Assembly (NCBI GenBank): GCA_963931865.1
Contig: OZ007508.1
Coordinates: 67,001-131,000, forward strand
Length of the DNA: 64,000 nucleotides
Direction of reading: 5' to 3'
From: Axinella damicornis
Taxonomy: Eukaryota > Porifera > Demospongiae > Axinellida > Axinellidae
In this document: piece by piece, positions 11,110 to 22,452 of the stretch
Layout of the letters: the number at the start of each line of letters is the position of its first letter
How positions within the stretch are numbered: the first letter of the stretch is position 1
Notes under the pieces: model-generated
Database searches by the model: none
The model's input: the letters and a program-made list of their open reading frames with translations, nothing else
What the model was told of the DNA's origin: nothing
Program-made: the position numbers and the translations under genes

Positions 11110-14100
11110 TTAAGCCTTCAACAACTTCTCTTTAATCAAGGCCTCAAGCTTGACTGTGTCGGCAGCAAAGCGGCGAATGCCCTCTGAGAGCTTCTCCGTA
11201 GCCATTTGGTCTTCATTGAGGAGCCAACGGAATGACTTCTCATCCAGGGAGACCTTCTCAATGTCTAGACGCTGGGCTGTGGGGGGGGGGGGGGGGGGGG
11301 GGTTGGTTAAGTGTGCACTGCATGCCATCTATTTCTGTCACGCCGTGGACAGTCCCCCTTGAAAAGCAGTCCCCCCGGACTGAATAATCGGTCCCCCCGG
11401 ACCAAATATCGCAGCCGTACCTGGTCCCCCCTTGCTGTAGATGGTCCCACCCCATAGATGCATGATCTGTGACGAGCGCTCGGCATGTACGTACAGGTAA
11501 GGTTGCACAGCTTGGCTGTCCAAGCTGAGAAGAAATCAGGCCCTCTTTCCCTGTGAGTGATACTCCAAGTGATCCACATTGACTTATAAATACGTTCAGG
11601 AGCGTTATGGGCTCCTGATACTATAACTTGGACTACATGGCCTCCTGATGGACGGTGCAAACTCTCCATTCGCGTCTGTTTATACTTCCTCGCTTCATAG
11701 TTGACCTTCCAGTGAATATTTGTGACTTGGGCTAGTGAACAACTAGTGGGACCAATTATGGCAAGGGGGGACTGCTTACAGCGCCATGGATGGTCCCAGG
11801 GGGGACCAATTATTCTGCCGTGGACAGTCCGGGGGCCGCTTTTGGGGGGGGGGGAACAATTATAGTATGGCATTTCAACATACCTGAATCCACTGACAGT
11901 TTCTGAGTTACTTTCTCGTTTGAGTTCTTGAGTTTCTCCAGTAGTGCAGGCCTAAAGGAGGATGGACAACACAAGCTGTCAGTGAGTTGCAGATTGAACT
12001 GTCCCAGAAATGCTGGTCCAGCAGTATTTTCCACACATGACCATCGACCATGAGTTCATGGCCTGGTGGAACCAATTTTCCTGTCAGAGTGCACAGCTAC
12101 AGTCCGAACGACTGTATGAGGACAGTTAACGAGAGAGAGTCCATGTAAACATATATACAGGCCATGCAGGTTCACGTGCATAGGGTCGATACCACTTGCT
12201 AGAGCGCATTACCTCGCACTGTGTTGCGTGTGCAGTACACTATGGTGGTGATGTGCTAGCCAAGCTGGAAAGGGGTGGAGCCAATGAACTGATGATAAGT
12301 AGCTGAAGTGACGGCAATGAAGAGCTGACTTGTACCAGGCACATAAACGAGGCTAACTCAGATTATCAAGAGAGAAGTGCTGACGTCTCCACTCCATGCA
12401 TTTGCATAATAATCAGTTGCACTGTAACATTGAACTCGAGCTGTACTGGTCTCAAGTTGCCTGTACTGTATATCCTGATAGGTACATGCAGCATGGACAC
12501 TGGGCAGTGGCTCTTGCTAGCAACCCATAACCAGCTGGTCTCAAGTTGCCTGTATTGTACCGATACTTCATGCAGCCACACTGCTGTACCGATACTTCAT
12601 GCAGCAACACTGTTGTACCGATACTTCATGCAGCAACACTGTGGTACCGATACTTCATGCAGCCACACTGTTGTACCGATACTTCATGCAGCCACACTGT
12701 TGTACCGATACTTCATGCAGCCACACTGTTGTACCGATACTTCATGCAGCCACACTGTTGTACCGATACTTCATGCAGCCACACTGTGGTACCGATACTT
12801 CATGCAGCAACACTGTTGTACCGATACTTCATGCAGCCACACTGTTGTACCGATACTTCATGCAGCCACACTGTTGTACCGATACTTCATGCAGCCACAC
12901 TGTTGTACCGATACTTCATGCAGCCACACTGTTGTACCGATACTTCATGCAGCCACACTGTTGTACCGATACTTCATGCAGCCACACTGTTGTACCGATA
13001 CTTCATGCAGCCACACTGTTGTACCGATACTTCATGCAGCAACACTGTGGTACCTATATATGACATGGCACGGCACACAGCATAGAACGAGAATCAGAGT
13101 AGCCCTCATAACCAACCAACCAACCCCACCTGTTGAGCTGCACAATCAAATGCTACAGTGTACGTGCAACGAGGCACCACCCAACCCATCTCCCAGCCGC
13201 GCCATGCAGTGTGACTGACGAGACCTGCCATTCGCTAAATATTGTGTCCTGCACAACAGACAACTCCAAAGTGACAACACTCACGATATGGTAAGGTTAT
13301 CACAGCCAGCCAGCTCGGTGATCTGCCCAGTGTTTCGAAAGGACGCTCCCATGACCACAGTCTTGTAGCCAAACTTCTTGTAGTAGTTATAGATCCTAGT
13401 CACGGAGATCACACCTGAGGCAGAGAGACGGGCATACACTCACCAAGTGGCAAAAGATACAATCATATGTCAGGACAACGAACCTAAAATGGTATACATC
13501 TATGTGCTCATCCTACAACTACATAGCGTTGCGTGCACACACACACCACACACCTGGGTCATCATGAGGTTCGTACACCTTCTTGTCTGTGTTCTTCACA
13601 TACCAGTCAAAGATCCGGCCAACAAACGGAGAAATGAGGGTCACACCAGCTTCCACACATGCCACAGCCTGAGAGGGCAGATGAGCGGGCAGGAGGGTGG
13701 GGGGAGGAGGGAGGTGGGAGGGGGATGCCGGGATGGGAGAGAGTAAGAGACAGTGCAAGCAAGAGAGAGAGAAAGGGAGGGTGGGAAGGTAGGAGGGAGG
13801 GAGGGTGGGAGGGAGGGAGGGAGGTAGGGAGGGAGGGAGGGAGGGAGGGAGGGAGGGAGGGAGGGAGGGAAGGAGGGGGGGGGGGGGGGGGGGGGGGGGG
13901 AGGGAGGGGGCAAGGGAGAGAGAGGGAAGGAAGGAGAGTTTAGCATTTTGGCAGACGAGAGCAGAGTAATTACACGTGGGAGATACTGACCTGGGCAAAG
14001 GAGAACAGCAGAGTAAGGTTGCAGTGGATCCCATGCTCTGCCTCAAGGACCCTGTGAATGTATGATCGCAGTTTAGACATCAGAGACCGGATCCCTCCTC

Positions 14101-16179
14101 CCTCCACCCCCTCACCTCGCAGCCTCAATGCCCTCCCATGTGGAGCTAAGCTTAATCAGCACACGCTCTTTGCTGATCCCCTGCTGTTCGTACAGCTCAA
14201 TGAACCGACGTGCCTTCAAAATGGAGGCCTCCTTGTCAAATGACAGCCTGGATACAGAGGAACAAGAGTTAGAGAGCTCTCATCAGTGCTTGTGTGTATA
14301 TAATTACATCCGTGTGTGGGAGGTTTGGTTTTGGTGTGTGTGTGTCACAGGCTGTTTTCCCCGCAATGCTACCAGCGCTTTTCCCCACAATGTTACTAGG
14401 CTACAATGTTACCATGCAAAGCTACCAGGCTCTTTTCCCCCCAGGAAAGAGTCTGGTAGGAGGTTAAGGATGACACAGCAGAGGCCACAGGGAACAGGCC
14501 AGTAAAACAGTCACGTTAGAGAGGCGCACGCAGTACTCGTCATAAACAAACCCCTAGCCAGCCTCGATCCCAGATCGCGGGAGAGAGTCAGTGTAGCCCG
14601 GGCAAAGAGAGTCAGTGTAGCCCGGGCAAAGAGAGTCAGTGTAGCCCGGGCACGCGGCTGGTCCGACAGGAGACAAGTAGCAGATTGTGCCTGAAATGCA
14701 TAACTTATCAGAACTCTCACCTTGCGTCTACCTCGGTGGACACTCGGCCCGGAATGATCTTCAGAATCTCAAGGCCAAAGTTGACGTACAATTTGTCAAT
14801 AGCTGCTGTCACCTGTCCATCAATGTCCCTGCAGGTGAGTACAGGTGAGTTTACAGCAGCGTGTGAGAATATGAATATATGAATATATGCGAAGTCTACA
14901 CCCACCTGGACCCTCCCCCTACAATACCCTACACCAACCTGCAAACACCTTTGGCATACTGAATGGCATCGTCCACCAGGTGCTGGTATTCTGGCATCTG
15001 TGCAGCCGTGTACAACAGGGACGGGTTCGTCGTGGCATCTGTTGGCTTGTACTGGTCAATGGCTAGGGGAAGAGAATAGTATCCTAGTGACACACTTCCC
15101 AGCGAGCTGCTCCCACACTAGAGAATGATATCCTTAGTGACACACTTCCCAGCAAGCTACTCCTTGTTCTGGTCTATATAGCAGCAGAAATGTGCCCTTT
15201 GATCATTTTGCAACCACTTGAAATACTTGACAAGGTAAGGCTTCAGAACAATATGAATCTCGTTATGGGTTTACTAGCAGGGCCTCTACAGAGTTCCCAC
15301 ACTACACACCAGGCTCACCATTACAGCCTGACAACTGATCTACTAGGGGAATGCAGGACATTGTGGGGCGAGCCTGAGCGAGTACATGCAGGTGCTGAAT
15401 GTGCATGGAGCAGTTGCATGTGCTGAATGTGCATGGAGCAGTTGCAATGTGGTGAAATGTGCACGGAGCAGTTGCATGTGCATGTCATCAGAATGTGAGT
15501 CTGACGGAGAGCATAGGACACAGATCACCAGAAGTTATGACACTAAAAATATACTCGTGCACTTCACAGCGTTGAAGTAGGAGCGGTCTCTGTCTCTGTT
15601 GTTGCCACTGAGATGACTTCCTCGCCCGCTATAGTCTCCATCCTTGCAAGGCCTTGTTGAGGTAGACTGTTCATAGTTCGCGTCTCAGTTAGACAGTCTC
15701 CGCGACATCATGATATCAACGCACGAGCAGGAAGTGAACTCAGTTTGGAAATAACGCAGGACGCAAGAACACGCAAAATACGAGCAAGAAGTGATTTACG
15801 GCACAACGTACGTACGATACATAGAAATATATGTTTGCAGCAAACTCGTCTATGTGGCATAATGTCCGAACATCTCAATGGCTTGTCATCAGCACTGAAC
15901 GTGACATAGACGGCAGCTACAAACAGCTGCCAGCACAGAACTCCATCGTCAACATGGCTGCCGGCATCACGTGCATAACCAATTCTTAATTTATGATGTG
16001 TGGTTAGTTGGTCAGGTGATCCAGACCCCAGTGTGAGTCACTCAGCCATCACAGGATAAACAAAGTCTAGGCCACGAGGCACATGGTGGCAACCGTCACT
16101 CCACATCTCCCTCACTTTTGATGTCTCCTGTGTCCGCCACCACCGTGGTGAAGGTCTTCAGCTGGTCCAGTGCACTCAT
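11110..16179 (-). CDS. TALDO1: Transaldolase (pentose phosphate pathway)
   Basis: Nine exons with matching phases: 16116-16179, 14939-15062, 14721-14828, 14116-14247, 13991-14051, 13554-13668, 13285-13414, 11884-11951, 11110-11276, giving 322 aa (human about 337). The enzyme moves a dihydroxyacetone unit from sedoheptulose-7-phosphate to glyceraldehyde-3-phosphate in the cytosol. Signatures: [17 protein letters not shown] at the N-terminus, [10 protein letters not shown], the active-site lysine block [47 protein letters not shown], and the C-terminal [20 protein letters not shown]. The start is the ATG at 16179. Introns hold a large repeat element, a 29-bp minisatellite and a G-rich tract. 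The gene is divergent from SYCP1, about 1.5 kb away. Confidence 0.92.
11281..11302. repeat. Poly(G) run serving as poly(C) tract of the last transaldolase acceptor
   Basis: On the transcript strand this reads as a run of more than 20 C directly before ACAG|CCCAGCG, so the pyrimidine tract of exon 9 is essentially all cytosine. Confidence 0.7.
11337..11871. mobile_element. Non-autonomous repeat element, copy A (GGTCCCCC-rich ends)
   Basis: Lies in transaldolase intron 8. Both ends are rich in GGTCCCCCC / GGGGGGACC blocks (CGCCGTGGACAGTCCCCC at the left, GGGGGGAACAATTATAG at the right). It is homologous to the reverse-oriented segment at 29825-30585: shared words include GTAAGCAGTCCCCCCTTG and the TGAAGCGAGGAAG / ACAGACGCGAATGGAG block. 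No coding capacity is recognised. Confidence 0.65.
12557..13055. repeat. 29-bp minisatellite, about 17 copies
   Basis: Unit contains TTGTACCGATACTTCATGCA then GCCACACTG. It sits in transaldolase intron 7. Because 29 is not a multiple of three and the unit has no stop, all three plus frames are open; this is an artefact, not a protein. Confidence 0.9.
13678..13940. repeat. G-rich GGGA/GGGAGG simple repeat with a poly(G) core
   Basis: Purine-rich tract in transaldolase intron 5 with a core run of about 26 G at 13875-13901. Strong G-quadruplex potential; the length is probably variable. Confidence 0.85.
14582..14655. repeat. 26-bp direct repeat, three copies
   Basis: Unit GAGAGTCAGTGTAGCCCGGG plus CAAA, three times in transaldolase intron 3. 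Confidence 0.75.
15385..15482. repeat. Short tandem repeat around GTGCATGGAGCAGTTGCA
   Basis: Three to four imperfect copies of about 27-30 bp in transaldolase intron 1. Confidence 0.65.
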
Positions 16180-16418
16180 GGCTGGTTGGTCGACACCTGC
16201 AGAGAACCACCAGCACAACTTACACACAGTCAGCCCAGCAGGGTACAGTAACAGGTGGCAGACAACTGTGGGGGCGGAGGACTGATTAAACACACTGTCA
16301 GGTTAGCTTCCAGCCAGGATTGGTTACACTCAGGATCTCAGATTGCATTTCAATATAACTTCTAGGTATGCCTAACTAGCTTCATTGTGCCCATTCCAGT
16401 CTCTCTGCTGTCAAAGTT

Positions 16419-16744
16419 TAGTCTCGTCCCCAGACCATCCACGTGCTCCCGAAGGAGGAAACTTGGAGAGAAAGGAGGGTCTGGTAAATGGGCTTGCTAG
16501 CAAGCAGAGAAGAGGAATCGCAACAGATGCAACCAAATAACCGCATATGGGCATGTTAAATGCTGACTGCGGCTGTGCTTTGACTTTGAAGCACGAAAAA
16601 TATAGCAACACACAATTCAATAAAATCAGCTCCGCACACATTGCAGTGGAGATATGCCTGCAAGCAAGCCCATTTACCAGACTCTCCTTTCCGATTTCTC
16701 CGACGGGGCGCTCACATGGAGGACGGGGCATGGGAACAAGGCCA
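16419..16744. mobile_element. MITE, TAGTCTCG-type ends, 9-bp TSD
   Basis: Left end TAGTCTCGTCCCCAGACC; the right end reverse-complements to TGGCCTTGTTCCCATGCC. Flanking 9-mers GTCAAAGTT (16410-16418) and GTCGAAGTT (16745-16753) match at eight positions. Inner arms containing GGTAAATGGGCTTGC form a second inverted repeat. Confidence 0.65.
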
Positions 16745-16863
16745 GTCGAAGTTGGCTCCCTTCACTCACTGAACAAGCACACTGCAAATCATTGATCATA
16801 AACTTTAGCAGTAAAGCTGATCAACTTCCGACAGTCTAGAGCCATAGACAGCAATTTCAGGTG

Positions 16864-16915
16864 TAGCCTCGTTTCCTGGCTCTCTATCCGAAGAGAGAGC
16901 CTGGGAACGAGGCTA
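16864..16915. mobile_element. 52-bp MITE of the TAGCCTCG family
   Basis: Starts TAGCCTCGTTTCCTGGC and ends GCCTGGGAACGAGGCTA around a short hairpin (CTCTCT...AGAGAG). Flanks ATTTCAGGTG and ATTTCAAGTG look like a diverged 9-10-bp duplication. Confidence 0.65.
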
Positions 16916-17678
16916 ATTTCAAGTGGATGCTGATGCCTGGTTTGTTGACCTCCCGCCCACACAATCATATTAATTGCACGATTAATTTATGGTCTAAGTC
17001 TTTGATAAACATCTATACAAATCGCTCAGCTTGTGTACCACATTCAATCGCAGCTTACTACGTGGATGCTTGCTTCAAGAAGGGTTCTCACTGAGCTGGC
17101 TGCTTGCAGACTACACAGGAGGATCTAAGAATATGCAAGGAGAGGAAGTGGAGAACCGGCCGGCCGGAAGAAGGGCTGCAAAATATGGAGCACACGAGCT
17201 AAGCCATTGGCTGGCGCCGCGCGCGCGCGAGAGAGAGCAAAGGGGAATTTCCCTCATGAAGACAGCTGGATCTGGAATGGCCGCTTTCCAGCGCGCCTAG
17301 CCTAGGGCCTAGCGCGCTAGCGCCTATAGCGCTAGCTAGCTAGCTAGCCGTGGTCTGGTCTCCATGGCATCGCATATTGGATGGCTAGCTGTACTGTAGA
17401 ATACTAAAATTTGGTTGTAGCTCATAGACGGAGTGGAACCGTGTGCGTTGCCGTTGGACACAAACCTCTCGGCGTTGACTGCAGGTACTAGGTGAAACTC
17501 TCAACTCTCAACAAATAGCGCTCCATAAATTTGCATGCACTTGCAAGTTGCATGACGTACCTGTGCCATAATTTTTGCCAGCTGCATGCAAGTGCAAAAT
17601 TAATATGGGTCTCCTGATTTAAATTTTTGTATGTCCGTGTAGGTGGGTGAAATTGCGCTGTAGCAGCAGGTGTACAGA

Positions 17679-18048
17679 ATGCAGACCCAGCAGGCTCCAT
17701 TCTTCAGGCCTGTGCACACCAGTAACTATTTCTCTGTGAGCCGTCAGCCTGCAAGTCACGCCACATCACAGCCACATAGGCAGCAGACCCAAGCGAACTT
17801 CTTCAAGCCCACCAGTGGACAGTCGTCCAAGCAGACAGGTTCGGGAGAGGAGTGTGTATGGCACAACCTGCACTGCGCCGTGGAAACTGTTCATGTGTTG
17901 TACACCAGCCAATAGTCCGCAGAGAATTATCCTAACCTCGTTCCCATTCTCCTCCTTTATTGGGACTGCTCCTGATCATCCCGTAACCATTCTTGATACT
18001 TAAGGCCTAGCATCCTACCTTTTAGGGGTAATTACTTGGGATTGGGGA

Positions 18049-18084
<36 letters not shown>

Positions 18085-19811
18085 TTATAGCAAATGCTTG
18101 GGGTTAAGGGCCATACTCAAAACAGAGGAGCCTGGAACGAGTCCCCATGCAGTTGTCTCAAAGTTGTCGTCTTCACTCTCCCAACAGAGGCAGAACTGGT
18201 TGAAGTCCAGCAGTCTCGGAAGGGAGGTGACCGGCTATCTGCCCTGCACTACCGGCTGCAACAAGAGGCAGAGAAAATAAGGAAGTGGAAAAATGCGACT
18301 GAGGTTGAGATCAAACAAAAGGTATGTACATATGGTGCTGTATGCACATACGTCTGCACCTGTGACTTGGAAACTGGCACTTGACAGTCATGTTGAGGTA
18401 CTTTCAACGCGCGTATTCTGTTGCTTTTGTCCGCAATGATTTCAAGCGTGATCGAAGCTGTTGCTAACTCTGTCAGTCTGTTACTCAGTGACACACAGCA
18501 AAATCCACCAAACGTGTTTCACTCAAAATAAACCAGGCCACACTGGAAGTGGTGTTATGAGCCAGTAGGCAGTCTGTTGTGTGGGCTCATCATCATTATT
18601 GTGCAGTTAGCAATGTGATGGTCTCCCTCTAGGACAAGACGTTGCAGGATGCCAAGCAGACGATTGACTCTCAACGCAAGTCCCTCACTGACCTACAAGT
18701 GAGAGTGAGGAAGAGATTCCAATGAACGGTCTAACCCATTCCCCCCCCCCCCCCCCCCCCCCCCCCAACTCATCCCTCAGATCCAGAACGAGGTCCTGGG
18801 CTCACAGCTGACGGATGAGATGGACAACCGGCAGGAGATACAGAGGAAGTGAGATCATCGTCACTTCTCGCACACCTCACACCTGCTCCCTCACACCTGC
18901 TCCCTCACACCAATACCTTCACACGTGCACCCTACACATGCACACACTCAGGATTCTCGCCACGCGAGACCTGTGCAATGCCCTGAAAGACCACGTGCTG
19001 AGGGTGGAGGAGGCCGTGGGAAGGGGTAGGCCAGCTTTCTGACTGACCTCATGTGCATAATGACTGCATTTGTGTCTCGTGTCATCAGGTGAGATGGACC
19101 GCCATTTGATCTACCAACTGAACCAGGAGCGCTGTGATCAATTCCAGGTGAGTGGAGCCGGTGTATAGTCAAATACATTTCAGTAAGTTCGCTAAGGAAT
19201 TCTCTACACAGAACCATAGGAATAGACGAGCATGTAATACGAGAAACAAGGTTGTTTCAGAAGTCTGATAATAGAAGGCTGACTAATATAATACTAGGCA
19301 CATGTGTGACTTCCCTTCAATTTTGTAGCCCACAACAACCTAGTTACATAGCTACAAGTTTACAGTTTGTAGTTGGGCAGCTGTTTTGTAGGGAGCTCAA
19401 GAACAATGAAGCTGGATGGACTCTTCTTTTGATGAAAGGAGGTTTGCTAAATTATTGCTGGATGGGTAGAGAGAGTTGGCATGCCATCAAAAAACCTACC
19501 ATTCCTGATTCTCAAGGTCAGGTTATCCAGCATATAAAGATCAAGTTGCGGGGTGGTTATAGTCAAATGTACTGGACGTCTTCAGGGGTGATGTCTGTAA
19601 GAGTGATGCTTATTGTGTGTCTACTTGCTAGGCGCTCACTGAGAAGTTCCAGGCACTGGAGTTACAGAGTTCACAGAGACAGGCAGCCCTGCAGGACACC
19701 AGTGAGCTACCAGTGACACTGACGCTAATGTGACCATAACACTCACACACATACACACACACACACACACACATACACACACACACACACACACATACAC
19801 ACACACACACA

Positions 19812-19876
<65 letters not shown>

Positions 19877-22134
19877 ACCCTCAAACTGCATCCACAACAT
19901 CCCTACACTCTCTGTGCAGTCCGTGAGGAGTGTGACAAGAATGTGGAGCTCAGGACGGAACTGTCCGGTGCATGCAAGCAGGTCAGATGGTATACACGAT
20001 CTATGGATCATACTGTGACCCACTGAAGTTACGTCATGCCCTCATCCCACTCGTGCACACTGCACACTCCCGTACACACACACACATGCTCGCACCTGCA
20101 CCTCCCTCAGATCAAGTCCCTCCATGAACATTCCTCCCAGCAGCAGTCCGAGATCAGTGCCCTCTCCATCTCCCTGGAGGAGAAGGCCCAACTGTGTTGC
20201 CAGCTTGGGGAGAAGCAAGGTACAGTGGGTCATGACTCCACATTTGAATTACTGATGGATTGAAATCCATGCTTCCCCTCACAGTGTCACTGGAACAGCA
20301 TCTCATAGGTAGTGAGGAGCAGCTGAAGGAGGCTGGGCAGAGGGTGGGGGAGCTGGAGGGGCAGGTGGTGTCCTACTGCCGGCGGCTGGAGGTGACACAG
20401 CGTGAGTTGGAGGAGGCCAGCAGCCGGGCAAGGGAGGGAGAGGTGAGCAGGTTAGCTGGGCCAGACAGATGGAGCAGCCGGTGAAACACAGCCCCTAGTC
20501 TGCTGGGCTGAGGTAGTGTTTCAAGGCACCTGCTGCGTGTGCAACTGCCACCAGTAGGTGTGGAGAAAGGCAGCAGTGAGAAGGGTTGCCTCTTCCCCCA
20601 CAGGAGTCCTTCTCGGTGAGGTGCCAGGAATACGATGCAGCTCTGTCCCAGGAGCGTAGTAAGTGTGCTGCCCTGGAGAGGAAGATGAGTGAACTAGAGG
20701 CCGCCCTCCAGCGCACCACGTCAGAAGCAGAGAGCATGAAGGGGACACTCACCACGGAACTGGAGTCTGTCCGGACAAGACTGCAGCAGACAGAGGTACA
20801 CATGCACAGTGGTGTATCCAGGTTGATCGTTATGCAAAGGTTATGATCTGTTCTGTGTGTGAGCATTGAGCACTGAACACACCCATCAGTCAACTCTGGA
20901 GCAGAGCTGCTCTGACCTGGAGCGGCTGCTCGAGACGGAGAGAGGACGTGCAAAGGAGCTGGAGGTGTGTCGAGAGCGGCTGGAGGGGAGGGTGGGGGAG
21001 CTAGTGAGGGAGGTGACATCTGTGAGGGGAGAGGTGGAGAGGGAGACCAGGGAGAGGGCAGCGCTGGGGGAGCAAGCCAAGGTGAGGGGAACTGTGCTCC
21101 TTGAGTCTTGTTGCCACGCTAGCTGGTAGACCATATATTATGCTTACAGTATCACACGTAAGTGTGCAGAAAATGTGGGGTTCAAGAAATGTGTCTACTG
21201 GACAGCATTAGAGAATGGAGTGTACATCCAACAAACATGTGCCTCCACAACCCACAGGCTACCCTCGCAGAGACCATCCAGTGCTTTGAGGCTCAGCTCT
21301 CACATGCAAAGTGTGAGGTGGCATCACTGGAGAAGCAGTGCCGTGTGTTGGAGGAGAGGAGGGAGGAGGAGGAGGGGAGGGTGCAGGGACTGTCGGGGGA
21401 GGTCCGGGTGCTCGAGGAGACTCTGGAGGCAGAGAGAGCAGCACATGAGACCAGGATTAACGAGGTAGGCTTGTGACAAGTGCTCGGATCTGCAGGTTTG
21501 TTCGCTTGCCAAACCAGGCGCAAAACATTCTCCAGATCTGCTATGTGTAGTTAATCCCCCCGCACACCTAACCGACTCACACACCCACACACACATCCCA
21601 CCCGCACTTACACACACAAATCCCATCCACACACCCATAATCTCACACAAAACCCACATGCTCACACACCCCTCACGCATACCCTGCACAGATGGTGCAC
21701 CAGGTTGACACGCTGCAATCCTCCCTACGTGAGGTACAGGAAGGGAACTCGGCTCTCCAGGGAAGACTGGAGGACAGCTCTCTGCTGAGTAGGGAGCTGT
21801 CGGAAGCCAGGGAGAGGGAGGTTAGCGTGGAATCACTGAGTGATCCCAGGTCATGGCTGCATGTGTGCTATGTCATGCCATCCCCCCCCCCCCCCCCCCC
21901 CCCCCTCACACACACACACACACACACACAGGCATCTCTACTGCAGCAATGCAGAGATTTGGAGGGCGAGATCATCACAGTGAGGGCAGGAGGGAGGGAG
22001 GCAGAGGAAGGGAGGAGGGGGGTAGAGGCCACCCTGGAAGATGCTCGCAGGGAGATCAGCGATAACGCAGAAACTCTCAGGAACCAAACAGAGAAAGCTG
22101 AGCAACTCAGCAACATGGTGAGGGAGAGACCGAA

Positions 22135-22170
<36 letters not shown>

Positions 22171-22204
22171 CATACATACATATACAGGTAGATAGATAGA
22201 TAGT

Positions 22205-22242
<38 letters not shown>

Positions 22243-22413
22243 CATATATACAGTTCTGTTGTCCTATTGTTGGAAGGCAAACCTCAAACCCAGGACTGAG
22301 TTGAGCACTATTCTCACTCTACAAGTTCACATACCACTGCATACATAGATAGATAGATACATAGATAGATAGGTAGATTGATAAATACATCTATAGATAG
22401 ATAGATAGATATG

Positions 22414-22452
<39 letters not shown>

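Larger units (their letters stand above)
16180..17678. other. Intergenic region between divergent transaldolase and SYCP1
   Basis: Contains two 9-10-bp-TSD MITEs (16419-16744 and 16864-16915) and, at 17285-17350, a strongly self-complementary GCGCGCTAGC / CTAGCTAGC stretch. Promoters of both genes are expected here; no clear TATA box was picked out. ORFs in it look random. Confidence 0.5.

Noticed and set aside
12430..13218. Three overlapping plus-strand ORFs of 150-260 codons
   Set aside because: Produced by the 29-bp minisatellite in a transaldolase intron; the same peptide appears in each frame.
19730..20026. His/Thr and Val/Cys repeat ORFs
   Set aside because: Translations of the (CA)n microsatellite.
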